DNA of 16,355 bases. Origin: Neocallimastix lanati (nom. inval.) (Eukaryota; Neocallimastigomycota; Neocallimastigomycetes; Neocallimastigales; Neocallimastigaceae). Of this stretch, positions 1-8,368 are shown one piece after another (position 1 is the stretch's first letter; each line of letters begins with the position of its first letter). The notes under the pieces are model-generated. The model made no database searches and was not told where the DNA came from. It saw only the letters and a program-made list of their open reading frames with translations. A program made the translations under genes and the position numbers. The stretch is from positions 1 to 16,355 of the forward strand of contig JACVTC010000596.1 in NCBI GenBank assembly GCA_016946835.1, in the 5' to 3' direction.

Positions 1-548
1 TTTTATTACCAATTCCTGAATGTGGGATTTTGTTATAGATATAGTTGGAGTATTGGATTACAAAATCCCAGAAATTGTCACTGAGTTTGGACCAAATAAA
101 ATTGTTTTGGTGGAAGAAATAATAGTTTGATTATACCTTTCTGCTAATCCATTATTTTCAGGGTTGTAAGGTGGTGAATATATCTTTTCTATACCATTAT
201 CTTTACAAAAATTTTTAACCTTTTTGTTGTTGTATTCTCTTCCGTTATCTGATTTGAAATACCTAATTTTATAATTATCTATTATATTATTTAACTGTTT
301 TAAGAAATTTATAATAATATCCGGAGCTTCGGATTTACTCCTAATCAGAAATAACCAACTTTTTCTTGAGAATTCATCAATAAATGTAATGATGAATCTT
401 TTATTTGTAATTGAGTCATTTATGGGGCCAATAATATCAGAATGAATAGCTTCTAAAATCCTTTTTACTCTGGGGGTTGTTTGTTATGTGGAAGACGATT
501 CATTTTTGTAATGTTGCAATCATCACACGTATTTAATTTAATGTTGCG
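1..548 (-). pseudogene. Ty1/copia pol fragment (integrase), frameshifted, truncated by E1
   Basis: Read on the minus strand from 548 down to 1, this encodes part of a Ty1/copia integrase. A CDDCN zinc-finger end lies near 530. It is followed by a core with HSDIIGP (first Asp), KSDNGREY (second Asp) and NGLAERYNQ (Glu), with 35 residues between the second Asp and the Glu, as expected for a DD35E integrase. The reading frame breaks twice. One break is at a run of five G at 472-476, where a base appears lost. The other is around 74-85, after which the frame resumes as NFWDFV and NKIPHSG. The frame is open up to the E1 boundary at 548, so E1 probably inserted inside this gene. The rest of the copia gene lies to the left of the window and, by inference, to the right of the whole nest. 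It is not functional as it stands. Confidence 0.85.
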
Positions 549-663
549 TTATAACAAAATATTATAATAAATATAATAACACTCAAAAAAAAAAAACAAA
601 AATTATTTTATTTTTTATTATTTTTTTCTTTTATTATAATTATTTTATTAATTATATTTATTA

Positions 664-698
664 TAATACTATAAGCCGCAAGGGTTGATATAGTATTA
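664..698 (-). other. Hairpin in E1 LTR (repeated at 6841-6875)
   Basis: TAATACTATA and TATAGTATTA form a perfect 10-bp stem around a 15-base loop, AGCCGCAAGGGTTGA on the plus strand. The loop is the only G+C-rich stretch in the LTR. It lies downstream of the TATA box in the sense direction, so it would sit near the 5' end of the E1 transcript (R/U5). It is preserved in both LTRs. Function is unknown; dimerisation or RNA 3'-end formation are possibilities. Confidence 0.6.
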
Positions 699-799
699 AT
701 ATTAAAAAAAGTTTTATTAATAAATTAAGTTTTATTAACTAAACAAAATTAAAATAAAAACACAAAGAAAAGAATATTTGTTAATAAGAATTTTACTCA

Positions 800-807
800 T
801 ATTTATA
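800..807 (-). promoter_or_regulatory. Putative TATA box in E1 LTR (second copy 6978-6985)
   Basis: TATAAATA on the minus strand, followed in the sense direction by the LTR hairpin at 664-698. In this A+T-rich background the motif alone is weak. The support is its position in the LTR and its conservation in both copies. Confidence 0.4.
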
Positions 808-1192
808 TTTTTTTCAAAAGTTAAAGTTATTAAAAAATAAAAATAAAAGTTTCTAAAAAGTTCTTAAAAATCGAAAAAATTAGAAAAAATAGAAAACAAT
901 AGAATTAAGAATTTAATAGAATAAATTTTAATTAATTAAACACAAGAATTATCAAGAAATTCTAGTAATTTCTTGAACTATAAAGAATCTTCTAGATATT
1001 TTTTAGAATAAAACTATAAAATAATAATAAATGTGAATCGAACCCTAAGTAGTTTGATTCATGGTATTAGTTACTAACAACTATACCAGAAATAATATTT
1101 TTTAAATTTAATTATTTGTTTTAAAACTTTATTGAAAAATAATACTAAATATTAAAATAATAAAATAATTGTAATTATTGATTCTGTTATAA

Positions 1193-1203
1193 CTCTCTCC
1201 CTT
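1193..1203 (-). other. Polypurine tract of E1
   Basis: The minus strand reads AAGGGAGAGAG immediately upstream of the 3' LTR. This is the expected primer for plus-strand DNA synthesis and it fixes the inner LTR edge at 1192/1193. It overlaps the inferred gag-pol stop codon (plus-strand TTA at 1202-1204). Confidence 0.8.
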
Positions 1204-4200
1204 AGAGACGGATTCCAGACGTCTTAGGTTTTGGTTTATTTGGAAACTTCTTGTGGAATTCGGCAAGAAGTTTATTGCAATGAAGATTCTCAAAAGGTTC
1301 CCATGAGTTTTCAGAATCATCATAACCTTTCCAATGAATTAAATATTTAATTTTGTTATGAAATTTCTTTGAATCAAGAATAGATTCAACTTCATATTCT
1401 TTTTCTCCATTAAGTATAATAGGTTTTGGAGTTGGGATATTTCTTTCTGTAAATTCATTTTCATAGGCTGGCTCAAGAAGTGAAACGTGGAAAACTGGAA
1501 AGACCCTAAAAGAGTTTGGTAACTTTAATTTATAACTTACATCTGAAATTTTCTTTAAAATAGTAAATGGACCAGATTTCTTAGGAGCAAGTTTACCTTT
1601 TTTTATTATTTATTAAATCATTCCTTAACAGCCAAACTTTTGAGCCAACTTTAAACTCAGGCGGAGACATATGTTTATCATCATAATATTTTTTTTGAAA
1701 TTAACTGCACTTTGAAGATTTTCTTTAAGTACATTTCTTAATTCTTTTAGGTCTTTAGCAATAATTTCAGCACGAGGGACAATAGAAACATCTGGAGTAG
1801 AAGGATCAAATTTAGGATTGAACCCATAATTAAGAAAGAAAGGAGTAGCATTTGCAGATTCTTGTATTGTGTTATTCTAAGCAAATTCTGCAAGAGATAA
1901 ATATTCCATCCAATTATTTTGTTGATAATTAACATAACATCTTAAGTATTGTTCAAGTATTGCGTTTACCCTCTCCGTTTGACCATTAGTTTGCTGATGA
2001 TGAGCAGATGATAAACAAAGATCAACATGAAGTAAATTAAATAATCTATTCCAAAATTTAGAAGTAAACTGAGTACCTCTATCCGACACAATATCCTTTG
2101 GCAGACCATGAAGTTTGAAAATAGAATTAAGAAATTGTTCAGCACAATCCTCAGCAGAGGGAACTGATTTAAAGGGAACAAAATGAGCCATCTTCGTAAA
2201 GCGATCAACTACGACAAGAATACAAGACATACCATTGGAAGAGGGAAGATCTGTTATAAAATCCATTGAAATTGATTCCCAAGGATTATTGCCAATGGGT
2301 AAAGATTTAAGTAAACCGTAAGGTTTATGACGAGGAGCTTTTGAAGCGCAGCACACATTACAAGTACGAATATATTTTTTAATATCCTTATGCATACCAG
2401 GCCACCAATAATTTCTAGAAACTAAGTCAGAGGTTTTATTTATGCCAAAGTGGCCAGCAGTAGGAGAATCATGACAAGAACAAAGAATTTTAAATCTAAG
2501 GCATTCAGGAATATAAATAAGATTGTCATATAAAAGAATACCATTGGAGAACGAAAGGAGATCAACCGAAGCAATGGGTTTCTCATTAGCAGAAGGCTTT
2601 TCAAAATATATCTTAACATTATTAAAGAAAGGATCCTTGGAGTAACACTTTTTAATTTCATCTTGTAGATTTGATTCAATAGAGATACTTGAAGTAAAAC
2701 AAAAATTTTCCGGTTTAAGTACTTGGTAAGGTTTAGCAGGTTCATGATTATCATAATCAGGACGGCGAGATAAAGCATCTGGCTTACCACCGCGAGAACC
2801 TGGACGATACACAATTTGAAAGTCAAATCGAGTAAAGAACATTGACCATCTAATTAAACGTTGTGAAAGCTGTTCTGGTTTCTTAAAGTAGAGTAGATTT
2901 CTATGATCAGTAAGAACTTTAATAGTATTCTTAGCACCTTCTAAATAGTACCTCCAAGTTTCAAAAGCAGTCTTAATAGCAAGTAACTCTTTATCATAAA
3001 TTGGATAATTGCATTCAGCAGAGGTAAAAGCTCTAGAATAGAAAGCAATTGGATGAAGCTTATTATCTTTAGAGCTAACTTGGGATAAAATACATCCAAG
3101 CGCAAAATTACTTGCATCCGTTTCAACAAAAAATTGAGAATTAGGATCAGCAGGAATAAGGATAGGAGCAGAAGTAAAAGAACGTTTAAGAAGTTCAAAG
3201 GAGTCATTAGCATCTTTTGACCAAACAAAAGGAACATTTTTTCTTGTAAGTTTATTAAGAGGATAAGCAATTTTAGCAAAATTTTTTATAAAGCGTCTGT
3301 AGAAATTGGCTAGGCCAAGAAACGATTGAACTTCTTTAACTGTAGTTGGAGCAGGCCAATCTAAAATAGCTGAGACTTTCTTAATATCCATCTTAAGACC
3401 ATCTGAAGATACATAATATCCTAAAAATTTAACTTCGAACTTATCAAACTCACATTTTTCAAGGTTAACATGTAAATGAAATTTCCTAAGTTGTAATAGT
3501 ACTTTTTTAACGTGTAAATGATGTTCAGAAAGATCATCAGAAAAAATGATAATATCATCAATATAGGCATAACAAAATTTACCTAAATAGTCACTTAATG
3601 CAGTATCAATCATTCTTTGAAAACAGGCAGGTGCATTCTTGAAACCGAAAGGCATAACTCTAAATTCAAAGTGTCCTAAGCTACATACAAAAGCTGTTTT
3701 GTATTCATCTCCAGACCTGATACGAATTTGGAAGTAAGCAGATTTTAAATCAAGCTTTGAGTAATACTTATGACCAGGAGCTTTATTAAAAATAACAGTT
3801 GTTAAAGGCATAGGATAACTATCTCTAATGGTGATTTCATTAAGTTTCCTAAGATCAATACACATACGTAAATCACCATTATCTTTTGGAGCAAATAAAA
3901 TTGGATGACCAGCTTCTGATTTTGACCTAACAATAAAACCGTATTTTAAATAGTCTTTAATAATTTTTTCTAAAGCTATTTCTTCGGGAATTGTAAGGGG
4001 ATAAATTGCACTATAATATAACTTAGTATTAGGTTTAAGGTCAATAGCACAATCAAAACTAGAATGAGGAGGTAAGATTTTAGCTTCTTCTTCACTAAAT
4101 ACATCAGAGAATTCTAGATAAATGGCGGGAAGTGTTTTATTTGGAGTATCCATGTTTGGGGAAGAGGCAATTGAATTCTTCAACACTGAAGGAGAAATAG

Positions 4201-5533
4201 AAGAATTATCAAACAAAGAATTATTAGGGGTGCATGAACTGGAATAGGCTGGTTTCGAAGAGATAGAGTCGGAAGTATTCGAAGTAAGAGAAAGTGAAGT
4301 AGAGTTAACCGAGGTTGAAGGTATTGATTCAACAAAGGAAGAATCTGACGCATTGTTATTACTATTGCAAAAGCTTAAAATATTATTGTTGAAATCAATT
4401 GATGATTTATTTTCTTTAAGAAATCTAGAACCAATTAAGCACTCAAATTTGTCGTTCAAATCAATAACAAAAAATTCTGTTAAGACCTGAAGGTTACTAA
4501 CTTTAAATAATATTGGTATAGTTTTACCAACAACGTCTTTGCCACCACCAATACCAGTAATGTTATCAGCTTCTAAATTATCATGTACAAGCTTAAAATT
4601 ATTAATTTTAGCAAAATTACTATCCATAAGATTCAAGTCGGAGCCGGAATCTATAAGAGCCTTAGCTTTAATCCATTTATTTTTGTAGTTAAAGGAACAC
4701 TTAATAATACAATCTTTATTAAATTTCTTAGAAGAATTAGATCTAGCCATATGGGAGGAGCCAGGTTTATTTGCTCGCTTTGGACAATTTATTAACTTAT
4801 GGCCTGATTGTCCACAATATAGACAAAGCCCTTCTTTAATTCTTCTTGCTCTTTCTTCAGGGGATAAATGAGAGTAATTTGAATCATTATTTGATTTGAA
4901 AAAAGAATTAGAATTGGCGTTTCTATTATTAGTAGAGTTAAATCTATAATACTTCCTATTATTACGAGAATTATTATTATTATTATTACTGTTATTTCTA
5001 GAATTGTAATTGTTGATCGTTGCGAATCGAGTCATTTGATGATCTATACGATTGGTAATTCGCATTAGTTCACTTAATTTGGCAGGAGGAGGGAACAAAC
5101 TAATTACTCTTTCTTGAAGTCTTGGTAGCAATCCTTCAATATAAACATCCATTAAGGCAAATTCATTCCAGTCCGTTTTTTCCGAAAGCCTACGGAATTC
5201 ATTATTGTAATCAGTGACTTTACCATATGCTTTTTGCTTAATATGCATAAGAGCTTGATTACAATTAAAAACTGCATCTACGTCACTGAATCTATCCTTC
5301 ATAAGTTCAATGAAAGCGTTAAAATCGTCAAGGACTGGGTTATTTTCATTCATCAAGTCTGCAGCCCAATCCATAGCTTCATCTCTTAACAAAGTGATGG
5401 TATAAGCTACTTTTAACGGATCATTGGTGAAATATTCAGGACGAAGAGCAATGGCTAACCCAACATAAGCTAAAAATCCCTTGAGCTTAGCTGAATCGCC
5501 ATTAAAATGAAAATTGTTTGATGAAGAAGACAT
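1202..5533 (-). pseudogene. gag-pol: E1 fused gag-pol polyprotein with chromodomain, disrupted
   Basis: One long frame runs from the Met at 5533 to an amber codon at 1879-1877 (1218 aa). Domains: Gag capsid-like region (about 1-175), Asn-rich linker, zinc knuckle CX2CX4HX4C (237-250), aspartic protease with DSG at 295-297, reverse transcriptase (about 530-720, YIDD at 657-660), RNase H (Asp806, TDH at 875-877), and integrase with H1021/H1028/C1058/C1061 and the triad D1091, D1151, E1187 (35 residues between the last two). The amber codon falls where the family has Tyr, in SLAEFA-Y-NN. Coding continues after it to 1202, through a GPF module (KSGPF) and a C-terminal chromodomain (YLIHWKGYD, then SWEP). 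This tail needs two frame changes, at an A8 run (plus T8, 1689-1696) and an A7 run (plus T7, 1598-1604). The undamaged product would be about 1440 aa. Frameshifts in homopolymers could be sequencing errors; the amber codon is a substitution. Confidence 0.92.
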
Positions 5534-5617
5534 TGAAAGAATTATTAAATTATAAACAAGTTTAAGAATTGCAATAGGAAGATTTATTTAATATTATCAC
5601 TATTATTATTATTATTA

Positions 5618-5642
5618 TTTTTTTTTTTTTTTTTTTTTTTTT
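5618..5642 (-). repeat. Homopolymer: T25 on plus, A25 in E1 RNA
   Basis: Run of 25 T preceded by an ATT microsatellite. In the E1 transcript it is an A25 tract about 85-110 nt upstream of the gag start. Its length is likely to vary between copies and assemblies. Confidence 0.9.
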
Positions 5643-5727
5643 ATTAGTGCTCCCGAATGAAAATTGTAATGATAAAGAATTATAAATTATTATTTTTCTA
5701 GGCGTTTAGTTTAATTGCTGATTTAAA

Positions 5728-5748
5728 TTTTTTTTTTTTTTTTTTTTT
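5728..5748 (-). repeat. Homopolymer: T21 on plus, A21 in E1 RNA
   Basis: A second internal poly(A) tract in the sense strand of the E1 leader, between the structured RNA domain and gag. Confidence 0.9.
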
Positions 5749-5912
5749 AAATTTAATTTGGTAAATATAATAACTAGACTAAATTTCACTCTTTTATGCC
5801 TTACAACAAAATAAAAAACCGGCAAGAGTTACTAACTAGAGGTATATACTAGACCTCAAAATAAAAAATTATAAACTATATATTTTAAAGTCGCTTTACC
5901 TTCACGACCAAC

Positions 5913-6144
5913 CTATAGCCTTCGGTGACTATAGTTCCTTATTCGCCAGAGCTTATTCGAATAGAGCAACCACCGAACTGTTGAAGTTGGTTGGTAGGAT
6001 GTGGCTTTCGTTTAATCCACACGCTCTTCACGCCCTAGGGTTTTGAAGCCCGTTTATATTCGAATAATTAACGGCTATAGTTTCTAACCTACTGAAACTA
6101 GTTACTAACCGCCGAAACTCTGTTTATGAGCTCTAATCGCTCCT
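5913..6144 (-). ncRNA. Conserved structured leader RNA domain, E1 copy
   Basis: This 232-nt G+C-richer island has the same layout as 8369-8597 in E2. Read on the minus strand: block A (6144-6120; 22 of 25 bases as in E2, including AGAGCTCATA); hairpin B (6100-6078, stem TAGTTTC/GAAACTA, loop AGTAGGTTA); a central domain closed by a perfect 11-bp helix (6067-6057 with 5963-5953); linker AAGCTCTGGCGAATAAGGA; and hairpin C (5934-5913, stem CTATAG/CTATAG, loop TCACCGAAGG). Linker and loops match E2 while the helices differ in sequence but still pair. I do not recognise a known RNA family. Packaging signal, internal ribosome entry or a ribozyme are open possibilities. Confidence 0.75.
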
Positions 6145-6217
6145 AGTATATTTAAATATTATATTTACCTGTAATATTCTTTAAAAAGTCCCAAGAACTG
6201 TAGAACTTCTTAAAGAA

Positions 6218-6235
6218 TTTTTTTTTTTTTTTTTT
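6218..6235 (-). repeat. Homopolymer: T18 on plus, A18 in E1 RNA
   Basis: A poly(A) tract in the sense strand of the E1 leader, just upstream of the structured RNA domain. Confidence 0.9.
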
Positions 6236-6247
6236 CGCCTAGATAGA

Positions 6248-6284
6248 TTTTGGTATTATTGTGAGTTTGCTATTAATACCAAAA
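6248..6284 (-). other. Hairpin in E1 leader
   Basis: TTTTGGTATTA (6248-6258) and TAATACCAAAA (6274-6284) form a perfect 11-bp stem with a 15-nt loop. It lies upstream of the structured RNA domain in the sense direction. E2 has an unrelated hairpin in the same relative place (8243-8288). Confidence 0.7.
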
Positions 6285-6412
6285 ACCGAGAATTTTATTT
6301 TTTAAAGAAAAAAAAAGTAGATTCAAGAAGCAAGGCTGAACCCAAAGAAAATATCAGAGACTAAGAGAAGAAGAGATTTTGTCCAAAAGTAGAAACCAAG
6401 AATCAGAAACCC

Positions 6413-6498
6413 GAAACCAATGGAAACAAAAACCAAGTCCAAAACTAAGAAATCTGAAACCAATGGAAACAGAAACCAAGACCAAAAATAAGAATTCC
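6413..6498. repeat. Two-copy 43-bp tandem repeat in E1 leader
   Basis: Copies at 6413-6455 and 6456-6498 both begin GAAACCAATGGAAACA and differ at a handful of positions. They sit in a stretch (about 6300-6700) with strong strand asymmetry: plus strand rich in A with some C and G and little T, so the E1 transcript is pyrimidine-rich there. The GAAACC motif recurs outside the two copies as well. Confidence 0.75.
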
Positions 6499-6723
6499 AA
6501 GGAAAACAGAAAGAATCTAACCAAAAGTGGAAACCTGAAGCCAATAAGATAAGTAGCCAAACAGAAACCAAAAACAAAGGAAACAAAAAATCCGAGAGAT
6601 TCAAAAAATAAAGTCCAAAAAGAAAACAAAAAGGCAGTAGACACTAATTCCAAAAGAAAGCTTCAAACCAAACAAAAGGGTAGATATATCAAGGCACGGC
6701 GTCTAAATCTTGGGTGTTTTTTA

Positions 6724-7288
6724 TTATAACAAAATATTATAATAAATATAATAACACTCAAAAAAAAAAACAAAAATTATTTTATTTTTTATTTATTTTT
6801 TTTTTTTTTATTATAATTATTTTATTAATTATATTTATTATAATACTATAAGCCGCAAGGGTTGATATAGTATTAATATTAAAAAAAGTTTTATTAATAA
6901 ATTAAGTTTTATTAACTAAACAAAATTAAAATAAAAAACACAAAGAAAAGAATATTTGTTAATAAGAATTTTACTCATATTTATATTTTTTTCAAAAGTT
7001 AAAGTTATTAAAAAATAAAAATAAAAGTTTCTAAAAAGTTCTTAAAAATCGAAAAATTTAGAAAAAATAGAAAACAATAGAATTAAGAATTTAATAGAAT
7101 AAATTTTAATTAATTAAACACAAGAATTATCAAGAAATTCTAGTAATTTCTTGAACTATAAAGAATCTTCTAGATATTTTTTAGAATAAAACTATAAAAT
7201 AATAATAAATGTGAATCGAACCCTAAGTAGTTTGATTCATGGTATTAGTTACTAACAACTATACCAGAAATAATATTTTTTAAATTTA
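6724..7288 (-). repeat. E1 5' LTR, inner 565 bp, interrupted by E2/E3
   Basis: Matches 549-1110 of the 3' LTR almost base for base. Differences are a few homopolymer lengths and a T-rich patch near 6790-6815, plus a substitution near 7056. The match ends exactly at 7288, where the E2 LTR begins with TG. The missing outer 82 bp begin again at 16344. The putative TATA box is at 6978-6985 and the 10-bp hairpin at 6841-6875. Confidence 0.9.
7285..7288. repeat. Target-site duplication TTTA, left copy
   Basis: TTTA (within ATTTA) abuts the TG start of E2. The same TTTA follows E2 at 15330-15333 and follows E3 at 16340-16343. The unoccupied site is at 1107-1110 in the 3' LTR of E1. A 4-bp duplication gives both inserts TG...CA ends; a 5-bp ATTTA reading is also possible. 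Confidence 0.75.
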
Positions 7289-7775
7289 TGATAAGAATGT
7301 ACTAAATAATGCATTCTTAATTAAATCTACGATTTATTTCTAATACATTATGTGTACATTATTATTTTTGTACTTTAATAAATTTTTAAATTCAAAGATT
7401 AAAAATTAGATCAAAAATTATATTAAACTTTATAATTTTTATATTAAATCTTATATTAATAGTAATATTTTTATATATTTAAAACTTATATTAACAATAT
7501 TAATAATAAATCTTATTTTTTTATTTTTATATTAATAATGAAAATTTGTATTAATAATATTTTTATATATTGATAATTAAAAATTTATATATTATATTTT
7601 AACTTTTATTATAAAATTTTATATCGAAATGTTTTATTTTATATTGAAAAATATTTTATTTTATTAAAAACCTTTATATTAGAATAGTATTTTTATTTTT
7701 ATTTGAATATTTTAACAGATTGTAATAAAAATTTTAGCCAATTAAATAAATTCTTATTAGTAATATTTTAGATAG

Positions 7776-7814
<39 letters not shown>

Positions 7815-7976
7815 TATTAATATTATAAATGTATTTTATTTATATTGTTATAATTAAATTTTATATAATTGATTATAAAAATCAATTTAAATTTAATAGT
7901 TTTTATATATAAAAAGAAAAATAATAATAAAATGTAATTTAGTGGCAAGAACAACTTTTATGCCTTGAAAAAAAAG

Positions 7977-7984
7977 TATAAATA
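7977..7984 (+). promoter_or_regulatory. Putative TATA box of E2 LTR (second copy 15154-15161)
   Basis: TATAAATA follows CTTTTATGCCTTG and an A8 run. Transcription starting about 25-30 nt downstream would place the RNA 5' end near 8010, leaving an R/U5 of roughly 145 nt before the primer binding site. No ATG occurs between here and 8276. Confidence 0.45.
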
Positions 7985-8017
7985 GTTGTAAATTTTGCTA
8001 CTAATTTTTAAATATCA

Positions 8018-8070
8018 TCAAATAAAATAAAATCAAATAAAATAAAATAAAATCAAATAAAATCAAATAA
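8018..8070 (+). repeat. A-rich short-unit repeat in E2 LTR (also 15195-15247)
   Basis: Imperfect reiteration of AAATAAAATC/AAATAAAATA units just downstream of the expected transcription start. The two LTR copies are identical here. Confidence 0.7.
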
Positions 8071-8159
8071 ATTTATAAATAAAAATAATAAATAAATAAA
8101 TAAAATTTGTGTTTCCTTACTTTATTTTTATTTAATTCTCTAAAACCTTAACATTTATA

Positions 8160-8177
8160 TGGTGGAGATATCGGGGA
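8160..8177 (+). other. Primer binding site of E2
   Basis: TGGTGGAGATATCGGGGA begins with TGG, the complement of a tRNA 3' CCA end. Its complement has the spacing of a tRNA 3' end: CCA, discriminator A, a 7-nt acceptor strand (partner GGAGATA) and a T-stem strand whose C61 fits an invariant G53. It lies 6 nt after the LTR end at 8153. I cannot assign the isoacceptor without the host tRNA set. Confidence 0.7.
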
Positions 8178-8242
8178 ATTAAATAGAAATAATAGTAAAT
8201 AACATAGATTTTTTTTTTAATTTTTTTTTATTTTATATTGAT

Positions 8243-8288
8243 AAACAAGTAAGTCGTTAATCCTTTGATTAACCTATGGCGCTTGTTT
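8243..8288 (+). other. Two-tier hairpin in E2 leader
   Basis: Outer arms AAACAAG (8243-8249) and CTTGTTT (8282-8288) enclose inner arms GTTAATC (8256-8262) and GATTAAC (8267-8273) with loop CTTT. The hairpin holds a consensus-like 5' splice sequence GTAAGT (8249-8254) and the first leader AUG. It lies close to the primer binding site. Confidence 0.65.
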
Positions 8289-8290
8289 GA
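8276..8290 (+). other. Minimal upstream ORF (4 codons plus stop)
   Basis: ATG GCG CTT GTT TGA is the first AUG in the E2 leader. It sits in the 3' arm of the double hairpin. It is one of only two AUGs before gag. A real translational role is speculative. Confidence 0.25.
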
Positions 8291-8368
8291 TATATATATA
8301 AAAAAAATTTTTTTTAAATAAGTAAAATTAAGATTCAAAAAAAAAACAAATTTTGTAAAATTATAACA

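Larger units (their letters stand above)
549..1192 (-). repeat. E1 3' LTR (complete copy, 644 bp)
   Basis: The part 549-1110 matches 6724-7288. The remaining 82 bases are assigned because a polypurine tract abuts position 1192 and because the ends then form an 8-bp inverted repeat, TTATAACA at 549 and TGTTATAA at 1185-1192. These are not the usual TG...CA ends. The LTR contains a TATA-like box, TATTTATA on the plus strand at 800-807 (TATAAATA in the sense direction). It also has several strong hairpins: 664-698, 952-976 (TCAAGAAATT and its complement, 5-nt loop) and 1060-1086 (TGGTAT...ATACCA). Confidence 0.85.
5534..6723 (-). other. E1 5' leader, about 1.2 kb, no AUG in the sense strand
   Basis: Non-coding region between the 5' LTR and the gag start. 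In the sense direction (right to left) it holds a pyrimidine-rich stretch of about 400 nt (6300-6700), an 11-bp hairpin, an A18 tract, a structured RNA domain (6144-5913), and A21 and A25 tracts before gag. I found no CAT on the plus strand from 5534 to 6723, so no AUG precedes the gag start. Apparent ORFs near 6323-6653 start with TTG and are low-complexity. I could not recognise a tRNA-type primer binding site next to the LTR; the sense sequence there begins ATAAAAAACACCC. Confidence 0.75.
7289..8153 (+). repeat. E2 5' LTR (865 bp)
   Basis: Begins TGATAAG and ends CTTAACA, giving TG...CA ends. It matches 14467-15329 except for two 1-nt indels. The identity continues five bases further (TTTAT), so the 3' edge is set by the TG...CA rule and the TTTA duplication rather than by alignment alone. 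It opens with an 8-bp inverted repeat, TAAGAATG (7292-7299) with CATTCTTA (7312-7319). It also contains A30 (7781-7810), a TATA-like box at 7977-7984 and an A-rich AAATAAAATC-type repeat at 8018-8070. Confidence 0.92.

Noticed and set aside
4583-4795. 70-codon plus-strand ORF antisense to E1 gag-pol
   Set aside because: It lies wholly within the protease and zinc-knuckle coding region on the opposite strand, with no motif and no sign of its own regulation.
6323-6653. Two overlapping minus-strand ORFs of 93 and 99 codons, hydrophobic and Phe/Leu/Ser-rich
   Set aside because: Both begin with TTG rather than ATG and cover the pyrimidine-rich repeat tract of the E1 leader. The hydrophobic composition follows from the base composition; two frames give similar products and no domain is visible.
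8249-8254. GTAAGT as a possible 5' splice site for removing the E2 leader
   Set aside because: The hexamer is consensus-like, but I could not find a convincing branch point and acceptor close to gag. Conservation of the leader domain also argues against routine removal in genomic RNA.
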